NCBI GenBank assembly: GCA_024330965.1
Contig: JANDJL010000005.1
Span: forward strand, 62,001 to 126,000
From: Nitrospira sp.
GTDB taxonomy: Bacteria; Nitrospirota; Nitrospiria; Nitrospirales; Nitrospiraceae
Length of the DNA stretch: 64,000 nt
Reading direction: 5' to 3'
Part shown: piece after piece, positions 19,550 through 31,064 of the stretch
Layout: each line of letters opens with the position of its first letter
Numbering within the stretch: the stretch's first letter is position 1
Notes under the pieces: model-generated
What the model saw: the letters and a program-made list of their open reading frames with translations, nothing else
Told to the model about the DNA's origin: nothing
Databases searched by the model: none
Position numbers and translations under genes: made by a program

Positions 19550-19980
19550 AGTCGCGCCAGCTCCCTGTGTTCCATCGCACGGGCGACGGAAGCTTTCAGT
19601 TTCTCACCTTCGACCGGCTTGACGAGATAATCGACCACGCCCTGTCGTAAGAGAGAGGTCGCCATATCGGTGTCGGGGAATCCTGTCAGCACGATAAGGG
19701 GGACGCGGGGATAGTTCTGTCGGAAATACGCAATGGCTTCGATGCCGTTGACCTTCGGCATGCGGATGTCACAGATGATGACGTCCAGGAGAAGACGATT
19801 CTCGCCCGTATTGATTGTTTCAATCGCCTTCGCCCCGTTTTCCGCTTCGAGGACCTCGTATCCGGCTTTTTGAAGGGTCATTCTGACCACCTTGCGGATG
19901 TCCGGCTCATCGTCGACGATGAGCACCCGGCCATTGCAGCTTTCACCTCCCATGAAAAACCCTGATTTGAACTCGTTCAT
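19546..19980 (-). CDS. CheY-like response regulator (receiver only)
   Basis: GRVLIVDDEPDIRKVVRMTLQKAGYEVLEAENG...DVIICDIRMPKVNGIEAI...VKPVEGEKL; 4-bp overlap with downstream kinase gene. Confidence 0.92.
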   Translation of the reverse strand: MNEFKSGFFMGGESCNGRVLIVDDEPDIRKVVRMTLQKAGYEVLEAENGAKAIETINTGENRLLLDVIICDIRMPKVNGIEAIAYFRQNYPRVPLIVLTGFPDTDMATSLLRQGVVDYLVKPVEGEKLKASVARAMEHRELARL

Positions 19981-20269
19981 GGTAACCTCCCGGTAAAGTG
20001 TAAAATGAATGAGCGCCCACCGTATCTGTTGGTCTTGACACGGTTATGAGAGACCGCAAGATCTGTGCCGAGGAAGATGGGCTGAGACTGTTGAATTTTC
20101 CACTGGATATCAAGGTCCCGTGCCGGTACTTCCGCGTGATGGTTCAATTGCACCACCAACATGGTGATATCAACCAGGGGGAGTGCACATTGCCTTCGGG
20201 AGGGAAGTTCGGCTAGGGTATCGGCCGGGAAGTTTCCCGGAATGGATAAAACCAGGCTGGGAGGGGGTC

Positions 20270-20524
20270 GTGATTACAGAAGACGCGTTAACCGACTACA
20301 TTCGAAAGAGCATGCCGGACGCGGTAGTGACCGTGACGGATCGAACGGGGACTATGGACCATCTCAAGGTGCTTGTCGTTTCATCGGCGTTTGCAGGGAA
20401 GACTCTGTTGGATCGGCACCGGATGATCTATCAGGCGCTGGATGTTCCTCTCAAGGACGGTCGTATCCACGCATTGGAGTTGACGGCCAAAACACCGGAA
20501 GAAACGGGTACGACGAGCGGTTGA
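20270..20524 (+). CDS. BolA family protein
   Basis: ITEDALTDYIRKSMPDAVVTVTDRTGTMDHLKVLVVSSAFAGKTLLDRHRMIYQAL...IHALELTAKTPEE; GTG start at 20270 preceded by GGGAGGGG. Next to monothiol glutaredoxin. Confidence 0.85.
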   Translation: MITEDALTDYIRKSMPDAVVTVTDRTGTMDHLKVLVVSSAFAGKTLLDRHRMIYQALDVPLKDGRIHALELTAKTPEETGTTSG

Positions 20525-20566
20525 GGGTCGGAGGAGGGGGAGATTTGAGAGAAAGGAGGCTGGACA

Positions 20567-20890
20567 ATGGCGGATCCGATAGAAGAAGAGATTCAACAAG
20601 AAGTCAAAACGCATAAGATTTTGATCTACGGCAAGGGCACCAAGCAAATGCCGATGTGCGGGTTTACGCGGGAGACCATGCAGTTTTTCGACAAGTACGG
20701 CTATCCCTATGAGGTCATCGATGTTCTCTCTCAGCCGGCAAAGCGGGAAGCTCTCACGAGAATGACCAATTGGCCGACGTTGCCCAAAGTCTTTATCGAC
20801 GGAACGTTTTATGGGGACACCGACATTCTCGATCCGATGGAGGCCAAGGGCGAGATCGAGCCTTTGTTAAAAAAGGTGTTCGGGAAATAA
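20567..20890 (+). CDS. grxD: Monothiol glutaredoxin, Grx4 family
   Basis: HKILIYGKGTKQMPMCGFTRETMQFFDKYGYPYEVIDVL...NWPTLPKVFIDGTFYGDTDIL. Confidence 0.92.
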   Translation: MADPIEEEIQQEVKTHKILIYGKGTKQMPMCGFTRETMQFFDKYGYPYEVIDVLSQPAKREALTRMTNWPTLPKVFIDGTFYGDTDILDPMEAKGEIEPLLKKVFGK

Positions 20891-21047
20891 GTAGGACATC
20901 TCTGCTCGTCTCTTGTTCCTCGAGCGCGCATGCGTGAGCAATAACAATCCACAATCGGAGGCGGTCCTCGCTCGATGGCCGGAGTGAGCCGAGGAACGCC
21001 CTGCTTAGGATTAGGATCGGGGAGGGAGTATTCGTTCCATCGGAGGC

Positions 21048-21905
21048 TTGGAAAGAAAGAGAGAATGTGAAGAGTCATATGTGATGAGAAGCCTCGCCTC
21101 CATGACGAGCATGGTGATCGCAGCGTTGGGCCTGATCACCGGCCTTGGATGTGCCTCCGACCGCTCGCGGAATCCTATTGCCTGGGAACGATTGCGGATT
21201 GTCGATCTGACTCATCCATTCGGATCGGACACGATCGTTTGGCCGACGGAACAGGATTTCAAGCTCATCGTTCAGCATGCAGAGGACACTCCCGCCGGTC
21301 ATTATTATGCTTCCAATCGCATCGAGATGCCCGAACATGGCGGGACGCACATCGATGCTCCCGTTCATTTTTCACGGGGCGGGCGGACGGTGGATCAGAT
21401 CCCGTTGGAAGGGTTGATCGGCCAGGCGGTCCGCGTTGATGTCAAGGATCGTTGCGCCAATGATCGAGATTATCGGGTGACTGTGCGGGATTTGCGTGAG
21501 TGGGAGGCCGAGCATGGGCGAATGCCGGATCGAGCCATCGTATTGGTGGAAACGGGTTATGGCCGGTACTGGCCTTCGCGGAAGCAGTATCTGGGGACTG
21601 AACAACGAGGAGCGGACGGTGTCCGGGCGCTGAGATTTCCCGGCCTGCACCCAGACGCTGCAACGTGGCTGATCCGCGAGCGGCGGGTTAAGGCTGTTGG
21701 CATCGATACGGCGTCGATCGACCATGGTCAATCGACTACGTTCGAGACGCATGTCGCGCTCCTTTCTCAGAATGTGCCGGTGTTCGAGAATCTCTCCAAT
21801 TTGCATAACCTGCCGGCCCGCGGCTTTGACGTCATTGCCCTGCCCATGAACATTGCGGGGGGAACCGGTGGGCCCTTGCGGATCATCGCGGTCATTGCTC
21901 AATAA
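21048..21905 (+). CDS. Cyclase family protein (KynB/arylformamidase-like), putative lipoprotein
   Basis: IEMPEHGGTHIDAPVHFSRGGRTVDQIPLEGLIGQAVRVDV (HxGTHxDxPxH metal motif); lipobox-like GLGCAS near N-terminus. Confidence 0.82.
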   Translation: MERKRECEESYVMRSLASMTSMVIAALGLITGLGCASDRSRNPIAWERLRIVDLTHPFGSDTIVWPTEQDFKLIVQHAEDTPAGHYYASNRIEMPEHGGTHIDAPVHFSRGGRTVDQIPLEGLIGQAVRVDVKDRCANDRDYRVTVRDLREWEAEHGRMPDRAIVLVETGYGRYWPSRKQYLGTEQRGADGVRALRFPGLHPDAATWLIRERRVKAVGIDTASIDHGQSTTFETHVALLSQNVPVFENLSNLHNLPARGFDVIALPMNIAGGTGGPLRIIAVIAQ

Positions 21906-21985
21906 ACGCAAAGATTAATGGATCGCCTCCTCTTCGGCCGGTTTTCGGCCAGCCGAAAATGCGTGGTAGTCCTGAAAATAGTGGA

Positions 21986-23188
21986 CTAAGACGCGACGGC
22001 CTGTTTGGTTTCGTCTAAATGCTTTTGGAGATACGTCATGAAGGGAGTACCGCCGGTCCCCACCGATGTGGGATTGCTTGCGTAGGTTTGGTGTTGGCGA
22101 TGGATGTACTCATCTGCGTAGCCGATGTGGATTTCCCGGAACTGAGCCAAAAGATTGACGCAGTCACAGTAGGCGGACCAAAGTTCGGAATGGTGCCGCT
22201 TGCGGTCACGAACGTAGCCCGACAGCAGAGGGCGTCCCTGATCGTCGGTTCGACTTTCCAGCGCCTCAAGGAAGGCACGGTGGCGCGGCGGCATGTAGTC
22301 CCGCATCTCCTGGAGATAGACCGTCAAGGGATCGGGGGCGTGACGGATGCCGAGCCCCGCGTCGAAGCAGGGGACAATGGTACTCTGAGCGCCGGTCTCT
22401 CCACGGAACTGCCGCGGCTGTCCTCCATAGGCTTCAACGTGTTCGTAGATGAGACCATCGGGCAACGAGGGGTTGTTCTTCCACCCGTGGATGTAAGGCC
22501 TGACTCGTCTGTAATACACGTAGGGATCGCAACGCTCTTTCATCCGGAGCAAGGTGTCCCGCATGGCGATTTGCGCGGTGGCCAAGGCTCGTAGGCCGGA
22601 CAGAACCTCCTCGTCATTTCCCTCCACGGCGGCATTGATCGCCCGCACGAGGCCTTCTAACCCAGGGCCGGCCTGCTGCTCGATTTGGATGTGGACGACG
22701 ACAAACCACTCCTCATCGATTCCGCCGAGGAAGTTCTGGAGCAATACGATATTGTCGAGCTGAACGGGTTTCGATGTATCGAGTCTGCGCCAGTTGTCCA
22801 GCGCATAGGATGCGTAGGAGAGGACGGGAGGGCGGCCGACTCGCTTAGCGATCTCATGCCAAGGGCCGGAAAGTTGCGCGGGAATTTTGTTGGCCGGATG
22901 ATCGGGCGTTTCCCACACGTAGGCGTGACCGGCGAAAGAAAGAATCCGCATGGCGGCTCGATGTTCGGCATCACCCCAACTGGCTGGAACAAGGGGGAGC
23001 AACGGCGCATGGTCGTCAATAAACCGGCGAACATGACGAGCGCTCAACAATTTCGGCAACTCTCGACCAAGATCATTGAGCGCGGCGTAATCAGGAATTG
23101 TCTCAAGGGGGTCCGGTGGCAGGAATCCCCTCTCGGAGGAGACGTCAAAATCCGGCAGCGATAGCGGTCGGTCTGCAGTAGGTCTCAT
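21986..23188 (-). CDS. Indoleamine 2,3-dioxygenase-like heme protein
   Basis: RPYIHGW, GETGAQSTIVPCFDAGLGI, YMPPRHRAFLEALE, QFREIHIGYADEYIHRQH, GTGGTPFMTYL are IDO-family hallmarks, including the proximal His region. Confidence 0.83.
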   Translation of the reverse strand: MRPTADRPLSLPDFDVSSERGFLPPDPLETIPDYAALNDLGRELPKLLSARHVRRFIDDHAPLLPLVPASWGDAEHRAAMRILSFAGHAYVWETPDHPANKIPAQLSGPWHEIAKRVGRPPVLSYASYALDNWRRLDTSKPVQLDNIVLLQNFLGGIDEEWFVVVHIQIEQQAGPGLEGLVRAINAAVEGNDEEVLSGLRALATAQIAMRDTLLRMKERCDPYVYYRRVRPYIHGWKNNPSLPDGLIYEHVEAYGGQPRQFRGETGAQSTIVPCFDAGLGIRHAPDPLTVYLQEMRDYMPPRHRAFLEALESRTDDQGRPLLSGYVRDRKRHHSELWSAYCDCVNLLAQFREIHIGYADEYIHRQHQTYASNPTSVGTGGTPFMTYLQKHLDETKQAVAS

Positions 23189-23635
23189 GGTATGTTATTG
23201 ATCTTACTCTGCCATTCCTCCATTCCTCAATGGGATTGCAAGACACCGGGGGGAAAAGGGTAGATGCACGAATTTGGCATGAGGTATGAAGCCGTTGTTG
23301 CCGATGGTGCCCATGAGTGCAGGTTCGGGCCAAGCAAGAGTGGGGCAAGGATCGGAGTGTGGACCTCTCTCGGCATCGGAGAATTTCTGAGCGGCTCCGA
23401 TCGGTAGCCGTGCGGGATTTCTTGGATGGCTGGCCGCAGAGCGCTCACGGCTGAACGGTTGAGATGATGGCGCGACAGGGGAATATAATAAGGCCCTCGT
23501 TAAGTGTGGTTACGAGCTGATTGTTGTTCCCTTGTTCCATTGCTTCGATCGGTGTTCTCCTTCTTCCCGATTCGTTGATATGAGTGGATCTGTTCGAGGT
23601 TGCTGCTATATTTGAATCAGCAAGGAGGTGTCGTC

Positions 23636-24451
23636 GTGGCGTATTCGCAGAAGCTTCTGCTGTTCACCGTGAGCGGCCTCTTCTTTCTGTTGGCCGGATC
23701 TATGGCTGGCGCGGAAGGAGATGGCCAAGCGCGTCAGGATCGTCATCGTTATCTCAAACATGGTGGAGAAACATTTGCACATTATCTCGAGCTTCGCGCT
23801 GACGGATCCTATCGGCGGGTTGCCAAGGGTTCTCAATCCATCGAAGAGCGAGACCATGGAAAGTGGCGGCAAAACGGCGAGCGGAAGCTGCTGCTGCTGT
23901 CCGATGCCCATCTTCGCAACATCAGCTCGGGCGATTTACTGATTTCCATGCGGCAGCGCGATCGATTAAAAACCCTGCCGGACCTCCGGCAGCGGATTCA
24001 GGCATTTCTGAAAGCCTATCGCTCGCAGGAGTTCCCTGCCGAAGAGATCGAGCGCATTAGAGAGACCAGCGTCGGCGGTGATCCTCATGTGAAGGTCCCC
24101 GATATCACCGTGTTGGGCCCCAAGCGGGTGCATCGATCGGATTTGGAAAAGCTCCTGGTCGAAATCGATCGATTTTTATCCAGCAGCGAAAAAAACCTCT
24201 TTACCTTGGTGCCGCTGGAGTACAAAACTGCGACCATCTATGTCGATGATGATCGTGCCGAATTGACCAAAAAGATCATCGCGGACGAATTGGCCGGAGC
24301 TCCCACCCCGACCTCGACCGCCGATCGGCATGGATACCAGGAAATTGACGCGGCGCAATTTCTTAAAGAGACGAACGCGTCCCAAGCGGCGTCCCTCTCT
24401 TCGTCCTCTTCGCAGGAGGCTGAGGGACACGGACACACGGGTCACGATTGA
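23636..24451 (+). CDS. Exported hypothetical protein
   Basis: GTG start after AAGGAGG; signal peptide-like SQKLLLFTVSGLFFLLAGSMAGAEG; Ser/His-rich C-terminus. Confidence 0.6.
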   Translation: MAYSQKLLLFTVSGLFFLLAGSMAGAEGDGQARQDRHRYLKHGGETFAHYLELRADGSYRRVAKGSQSIEERDHGKWRQNGERKLLLLSDAHLRNISSGDLLISMRQRDRLKTLPDLRQRIQAFLKAYRSQEFPAEEIERIRETSVGGDPHVKVPDITVLGPKRVHRSDLEKLLVEIDRFLSSSEKNLFTLVPLEYKTATIYVDDDRAELTKKIIADELAGAPTPTSTADRHGYQEIDAAQFLKETNASQAASLSSSSSQEAEGHGHTGHD

Positions 24452-24503
24452 CCGGAGGACTGTGCTCCCCCATCCGAAGCCATGCTTGGCTGCGCCGAAG
24501 CCA

Positions 24504-24541
24504 CGCTCCGCTGCGGCCGTCGCGACGGTCACAGCGGAGCG
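24504..24541. terminator. Large GC-rich hairpin between convergent genes
   Basis: CGCTCCGCTG CGG CCGTCGCGACGG TCA CAGCGGAGCG: 10-bp perfect outer stem plus inner palindrome, between + gene ending 24451 and - gene ending 24621. Confidence 0.55.
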
Positions 24542-24620
24542 CAGGTCGAGGCGTGTACGTTGAGGTGAGTGAAGGGTAATCCCCGGCAGTTGAAATGCCA
24601 AACCGAACTCGGGCTCGATA

Positions 24621-25913
<1,293 letters not shown>

Positions 25914-26004
25914 CTAGGGGACGGAGCCGCATTCAGGCTCCTGTCTTTTGCATCAATGCGAACGTTGGATCACCTCTCCATCGGCCTGGCGCTGATCTGT
26001 CTGG

Positions 26005-27153
26005 TCAGAGACCCGCGTCTTTGCGCAGAGCCTTAACCTTGTCGGTTTTTTCCCACGTGAATTCAGGCTCATTGCGGCCGAAGTGCCCGTAGGCAGCGGT
26101 TTTGCGATAGATGGGTCGGCGCAGTTTGAGGTGATCGATGATGCCACGCGGAGTCAGGGGGAAATGTTTACGGACTAGTTTGTCCAGATGATCTACGGAG
26201 ACTTTCTCCGTGTTCTTGGTGTCAACGAGGACCGAGACGGGATCGGCCACGCCGATGGCATAGGCCAACTGCACTTCACACTTGTCGGCCAGACCCGCCG
26301 ACACGATATTTTTGGCGATGTAGCGGGCCATGTAAGAAGCGGATCGGTCAACCTTCGTAGGATCTTTTCCGGAGAAGGCTCCGCCGCCATGGCTGCCATG
26401 GCCGCCGTAGGTGTCTACGATGATTTTTCGGCCGGTCAAGCCAGTGTCTCCCATCGGGCCGCCTACGACGAATCGTCCGGTCGGATTGATGTGGTGTTTG
26501 ACGCTGGCCGGGTCATAGAGCGATTTGGGCATGACGGGCTTGATGACGTGCTCCATGATATCGCGCTCGATTTGCTTGCTGGTGACGTCCGGGCTGTGTT
26601 GCGTGGAAATGACGACGGTGTCGATCCGCACCGGCTTGCCGTTTTTGTATTCGACGGTCACTTGCGATTTGCCGTCCGGGCGCACCCATTTCAGGATGTT
26701 CTTTTTCCGCACTTCCGCCAGCCGCATGGTCAGACGATGCGCCAGGACGATGGGCATCGGCATCAGCTCTTGTGTCTCATTCGTGGCATAGCCGAACATG
26801 AGGCCTTGATCACCGGCGCCGCCGGAATCGACTCCGATCCTAATGTCATTGGACTGGTGATGAATGGACGTCAAGACTGAGCAGGTGTGATAATCAAATC
26901 CCCAAGAGGCGTCGGTATAGCCCACGCTCTTAATGACGTCTCGGATGACGTCGGGTATTTCCACGTAGGCTTTGGTGGTGATTTCGCCTGCGACGAAGGC
27001 GATGCCGGTCGTCAAGATAGTTTCGCAGGCGACGCGGCAGTATTTATCCTTTGCGATCAGGGCGTCCAAAATGCCGTCGGATATCTGATCGGCGATTTTA
27101 TCCGGATGCCCTTCGGTGACTGATTCCGATGTGAACAGGTAGTTGCTTCGCAT
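26005..27153 (-). CDS. metK: S-adenosylmethionine synthetase
   Basis: [79 protein letters not shown]. Confidence 0.97.
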   Translation of the reverse strand: MRSNYLFTSESVTEGHPDKIADQISDGILDALIAKDKYCRVACETILTTGIAFVAGEITTKAYVEIPDVIRDVIKSVGYTDASWGFDYHTCSVLTSIHHQSNDIRIGVDSGGAGDQGLMFGYATNETQELMPMPIVLAHRLTMRLAEVRKKNILKWVRPDGKSQVTVEYKNGKPVRIDTVVISTQHSPDVTSKQIERDIMEHVIKPVMPKSLYDPASVKHHINPTGRFVVGGPMGDTGLTGRKIIVDTYGGHGSHGGGAFSGKDPTKVDRSASYMARYIAKNIVSAGLADKCEVQLAYAIGVADPVSVLVDTKNTEKVSVDHLDKLVRKHFPLTPRGIIDHLKLRRPIYRKTAAYGHFGRNEPEFTWEKTDKVKALRKDAGL

Positions 27154-27420
27154 AGAATCCTCTGGGTTGAAGTGGTCAAGTGCTGTCGGTTAACTCCACC
27201 TAACTCTGTACGGCTTGCAGCGGTCTCCCACGTAAGGCGCGCCCCTTGAAACCGGAAGGATTCTAGAGAAGCCGGCGTCTTTTGTCCATTCTTTCTGCAC
27301 GCTGGTTCCATGGAGAAGGCACGTCGCGTGTTCCTTGACAGGTTTTGGAAGCCGTTTGTAAGATGACCCGGATAGATCGGGTGGGATAATCATTGTCTCA
27401 GAGGAGAGGATCGGTGCGCA

Positions 27421-27972
27421 ATGGTTGCGCTCGTCCGGATGGTGGCCGGTGTGATGGTTGCCCTGTCGATGCAGCAGACCTTCACGCCCGAGGTGACGGC
27501 GGCGCCTTCTTTGTGGGCGCAGGACGACGAGCGGAATGTTGCGCGGATCGGGGGGCAGGCGCCGGATTTTCACCTACAGGATCTTCGCGGGGAAGTTATC
27601 AGTCTTTCCCAATTCCGAGGGAAGGTTGTCCTGCTGAATTTCTGGGCGACATGGTGCGGGCCTTGCTTGATCGAAATGCCGGCTCTGGAACAACTGTATC
27701 AGAGATTCGCCCGCAGGGACTTTGAAATCCTCGCCATCTCTACGGATCCTCAAGGTGCAGCGGTGACTCGTCCCTTTCAGCAGGAAAGAGAGTTGACCTT
27801 CCCCATTTTGCACGATCCCGATATGCACGTGGGCTTGACCTATGGAGTGCGGACTCTTCCCCTGAGCTTCGTGGTTGATCGCCGGGGGGTGATTCGCAAG
27901 AAAATTTTCGGCGCCCGCGACTGGGATTCGCCCGAAGCCCATGACTTGATCCGGATGCTGATGAAGTCGTAG
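27421..27972 (+). CDS. TlpA/ResA-like thioredoxin-fold protein
   Basis: FHLQDLRGEVISLSQFRGKVVLLNFWATWCGPCLIEMPALEQLYQRF, exported; upstream of ccdA. Confidence 0.88.
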   Translation: MVALVRMVAGVMVALSMQQTFTPEVTAAPSLWAQDDERNVARIGGQAPDFHLQDLRGEVISLSQFRGKVVLLNFWATWCGPCLIEMPALEQLYQRFARRDFEILAISTDPQGAAVTRPFQQERELTFPILHDPDMHVGLTYGVRTLPLSFVVDRRGVIRKKIFGARDWDSPEAHDLIRMLMKS

Positions 27973-27974
27973 GC

Positions 27975-28721
27975 ATGATGCAATCTCTTCCCCAGATTTC
28001 CTTGCTGGCCGCATTCTCCGCTGGGCTTTTGTCGTTTGTGTCTCCTTGCGTGCTTCCCTTGGTCCCGTCCTATATCTCCTACATCACGGGGTTGTCGGTC
28101 GAACAACTGGTGGATGCCTCGGCTCGGGAAAAATTCAAGAAGTCGATCGTCCTGAACTCGTTATCGTTCATCGCCGGGTTCTCAGCGGTCTTCATTGCGT
28201 TTGGTGCGTCGGCCAGCTTGTTGGGGCAGGTCCTCATCGCCTATCAGGACTACATCCGCCGGATCGGCGGGATTCTGATCGTGATCTTTGGGCTCTATCT
28301 GCTCGGTCTTCTCAATCTGAATTTCTTAAAAACGGAGCACCGCTATCAGTTTCGTAGTCGTCCCGCCGGCTACGCGGGATCGTTTTTGGTGGGCGTGGCC
28401 TTTGCCGCGGGGTGGACTCCATGCGTAGGACCGGTTTTAGGCTCGATTCTTCTGTATGCGAGCACCAGCGACTCACTTGTGAGCGGGGTCGTGCTCTTGA
28501 CCTGCTATTCTCTGGGGCTCGGCCTTCCGCTGTTTCTCACCGCTTTAGGTGTGGACCGGTTTCTTACCTATTTCAAGGGAGTGCGCGCTTACCTGTGGGG
28601 GGTTTCCACGGTGAGCGGGGTGTTCCTCGTCGCTGTCGGTGTCATGATCTACGCGAACTCCCTTACCGTGGTGACGAGTTTCCTTGAGCGGTACGGCATC
28701 GGCTGGTACCTGGGACAATAA
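27975..28721 (+). CDS. ccdA: Cytochrome c biogenesis protein CcdA
   Basis: FSAGLLSFVSPCVLPLVPSYISYITGLS ... GVAFAAGWTPCVGPVLGSIL. Confidence 0.93.
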   Translation: MMQSLPQISLLAAFSAGLLSFVSPCVLPLVPSYISYITGLSVEQLVDASAREKFKKSIVLNSLSFIAGFSAVFIAFGASASLLGQVLIAYQDYIRRIGGILIVIFGLYLLGLLNLNFLKTEHRYQFRSRPAGYAGSFLVGVAFAAGWTPCVGPVLGSILLYASTSDSLVSGVVLLTCYSLGLGLPLFLTALGVDRFLTYFKGVRAYLWGVSTVSGVFLVAVGVMIYANSLTVVTSFLERYGIGWYLGQ

Positions 28722-28884
28722 GAAAAGAACACGCTGTCCCGTCTCGTCCTTGTAGTGATCTCCTGAATCAGTCTCCTTGCGACATTCTGAAGATTCTTCG
28801 GAAGGCCAGGCCTCGTCGTTGTTTCATCTGAGGGATGGATTGAAAAAGCTCTTGCGACCGGTTGCTGTTGGGAAAGGCAACCAG

Positions 28885-29820
28885 CTAACACCAGGCACCG
28901 AGGCGACAGGCGGTCATGGCTTGTCCAATTGAACTGGGAGGAGAGATGCCAAGCGACGGCAACCGAGAGGCGGAGAGCATATCTGAAACAGAGGATGAGG
29001 CGGTCAAAGAGTTTTCACGAGAAACATCAGCCCCGTGGGAGGTCTGGGCATAGGGGGAGGGAGAGGGTGAGTCCTTGAGTTTGGCCAAGAGGCTTTTCCC
29101 TTGGTTTGCTGCCGAGCTGTTCGGGTATTTCTCAACGAGGAGGTTGAGGCGTTCCCGTGCCCAATCGTCGGCTCCCATTTCATGGTAACTGCTGGCAAGC
29201 AAGTACAAGGCATCGGGAGCGACAGGCCTGTCCGGGTAAGACTTGATGATCTGTTCAAAACGATGTGCAGCGGCCAAATATGAACCACGCCGATAGTAAA
29301 ACCGGCCTACAAATAGGTGCATCTCCCCTAGCCAGTTGTGACACTCGTCGAGTTTTTCCAGAGAGAGGGCGTCGTAGCGGCTCCCAGGGTACTCTCTTCG
29401 GACGTGCTCGAATGCCACGATCGCCTTCTGCATCGGTTCCGGGTCCCGATCGATTGTTTTGGCCATCTTCATGTAGACCTCTCCAACTCGAAAGGCGGCA
29501 TATGGGGCAAGCACATGGGTCCTGTAAAACTCCAAGAAGCGATTGTACTCGGTTAACGCTTCGGCATACTCCTCTTTCTCGAAGAAGGCTTCGGCCCGCT
29601 TTATAATGACGTTGGGATGGTAATACCGCTCTGTACTGTCCTCGATGAAGATTTGTTCGTCGGTGCCGGAGATTGGATTTTTGACGAGGTCCCGTATGTC
29701 CTTGGGGCCGTTGGAGCACGAGGCGAGCAAGGTCAACCCGGTCACCAGCAAGCCCGCCCTCGTGAGAAGGCGAGGCCCAACCAGCAATGGCATGTCTGGA
29801 GTTCGGAACGGACGATCCAT
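28885..29820 (-). CDS. bamD: Outer membrane assembly lipoprotein BamD
   Basis: Lipobox LLASCS; TPR-type repeats AEAFFEKEEYAEALTEYNRFLEFYRTHVLAPYAAFRVGEVYMK ... YYRRGSYLAAAHRFEQIIKSYPD. Confidence 0.85.
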   Translation of the reverse strand: MDRPFRTPDMPLLVGPRLLTRAGLLVTGLTLLASCSNGPKDIRDLVKNPISGTDEQIFIEDSTERYYHPNVIIKRAEAFFEKEEYAEALTEYNRFLEFYRTHVLAPYAAFRVGEVYMKMAKTIDRDPEPMQKAIVAFEHVRREYPGSRYDALSLEKLDECHNWLGEMHLFVGRFYYRRGSYLAAAHRFEQIIKSYPDRPVAPDALYLLASSYHEMGADDWARERLNLLVEKYPNSSAANQGKSLLAKLKDSPSPSPYAQTSHGADVSRENSLTASSSVSDMLSASRLPSLGISPPSSIGQAMTACRLGAWC

Positions 29821-30022
29821 GGAGTGTCTTCATAGCAAGGAATGGCATCGGAATGCAATACGGATCGGAAACAGTGGCTGGCAAGATGTTGGCAAGATGT
29901 GAGACAGCTTGCGGGGGAGTTTGTTTGTAGGGGAGTTTGATTGACCACTCTTCCGTTGCTCCCTATAATCCCTTCCTCTTGAAACCAGGCCGTTGCCTTT
30001 CGGAAGCAATCGGTAGGGCTCG

Positions 30023-31015
30023 ATGATTCGAACGAGGCTTGTTGGAACAGGGAGTTATCTGCCCGACCGTGTCGTCAGAAACGAGGAGATCGCTCCCTTG
30101 TTGAGGGTCGATCCGGCTCACATCTATCGGGTGACCGGCATCCGGGAGCGCCGGTGGGCGGCTCCTCACGAAGCGTCTTCCGACATGGCGATCGAGGCGG
30201 GGCGTCGCGCGCTTGCCGCTGCTGGCTGCGAGGCGTCGGATCTGGAGGCGATCATTCTTGCGACGACGTCGCCGGACATGGTGTTTCCTTCGACCGCCTG
30301 TATGGTGCAGCGGGGACTTGGGTGTCAACGAGTCGGAGCGTTTGATGTGTCCGCTTCTTGTTCTGGTTTTCTCTATGGGCTCTCGATGGGGCGGGCGCTG
30401 ATTCAGAGCGGTCAGGTGAGGACCTGTCTCGTGGCGGCGTCGGAGGTCAAATCTCGGTACGTCGATCCGACCGATCGAGCCACCGCCATGGTGTTCGGCG
30501 ACGGGGCGGGGGCCGTCGTGTTGCGAGGGGAGGAGGATCGGAGTCCCGAAGAAAGTCGAATTCTGGGGATCCGGATCCATGCGGACGGGTCGCGGCATGA
30601 CATGATTCGTGTGGCGGCGGGCGGATCAAGGACTCCGATTTCACCGGACGAGCTAGAACGGCGGGCGCATACGATTCGCATGAACGGCGCCGCGCTCTAT
30701 CGAGTCGCCGTTCGTAGGCTCGAACAGGCCGTGCGGGAGATCTTAAAAGAACACGGAGTTGATCGGAACGATCTCAAGCAAGTGGTGCTCCATCAGGCAA
30801 ACGGCCGTATCTTGAGTCACGTGGCGGATCGGTTGGAGATCGTCCCTGATCGGCTGGCCTCGGTCATCGAACGGTATGGCAATACCTCGTCCGCTTCACT
30901 GCCCATCGCGTTGGATGACGCGGTGCGTGGTGGGCGAATCGCCAGCGGGGATCTGGTGTTGTTGGGCAGCTTTGGCGGAGGCCTGACGTGGGCGACCGGC
31001 CTGATACGGTGGTGA
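30023..31015 (+). CDS. fabH: 3-oxoacyl-ACP synthase III
   Basis: IRTRLVGTGSYLPDRVVRNEEI, AFDVSASCSGFLYGLSMG (active Cys), VVLHQANGRIL, ERYGNTSSASLPIALDDAVRGG. Confidence 0.94.
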   Translation: MIRTRLVGTGSYLPDRVVRNEEIAPLLRVDPAHIYRVTGIRERRWAAPHEASSDMAIEAGRRALAAAGCEASDLEAIILATTSPDMVFPSTACMVQRGLGCQRVGAFDVSASCSGFLYGLSMGRALIQSGQVRTCLVAASEVKSRYVDPTDRATAMVFGDGAGAVVLRGEEDRSPEESRILGIRIHADGSRHDMIRVAAGGSRTPISPDELERRAHTIRMNGAALYRVAVRRLEQAVREILKEHGVDRNDLKQVVLHQANGRILSHVADRLEIVPDRLASVIERYGNTSSASLPIALDDAVRGGRIASGDLVLLGSFGGGLTWATGLIRW

Positions 31016-31064
31016 GGATACGCGGCTTCACAGCCGCGCGAGGTCTCTGCCGGGAGAGACTCCG

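Noticed and set aside
20567-20890. Novelty of the BolA-glutaredoxin pair
   Set aside because: BolA with monothiol Grx is a well known iron-sulfur partner pair; reported only as features.
27154-27420. SAM/SAH riboswitch upstream of metK-ahcY
   Set aside because: Reverse-strand leader read by eye shows no match to the SAM-I or SAH consensus cores; an Infernal scan would be needed to revisit.
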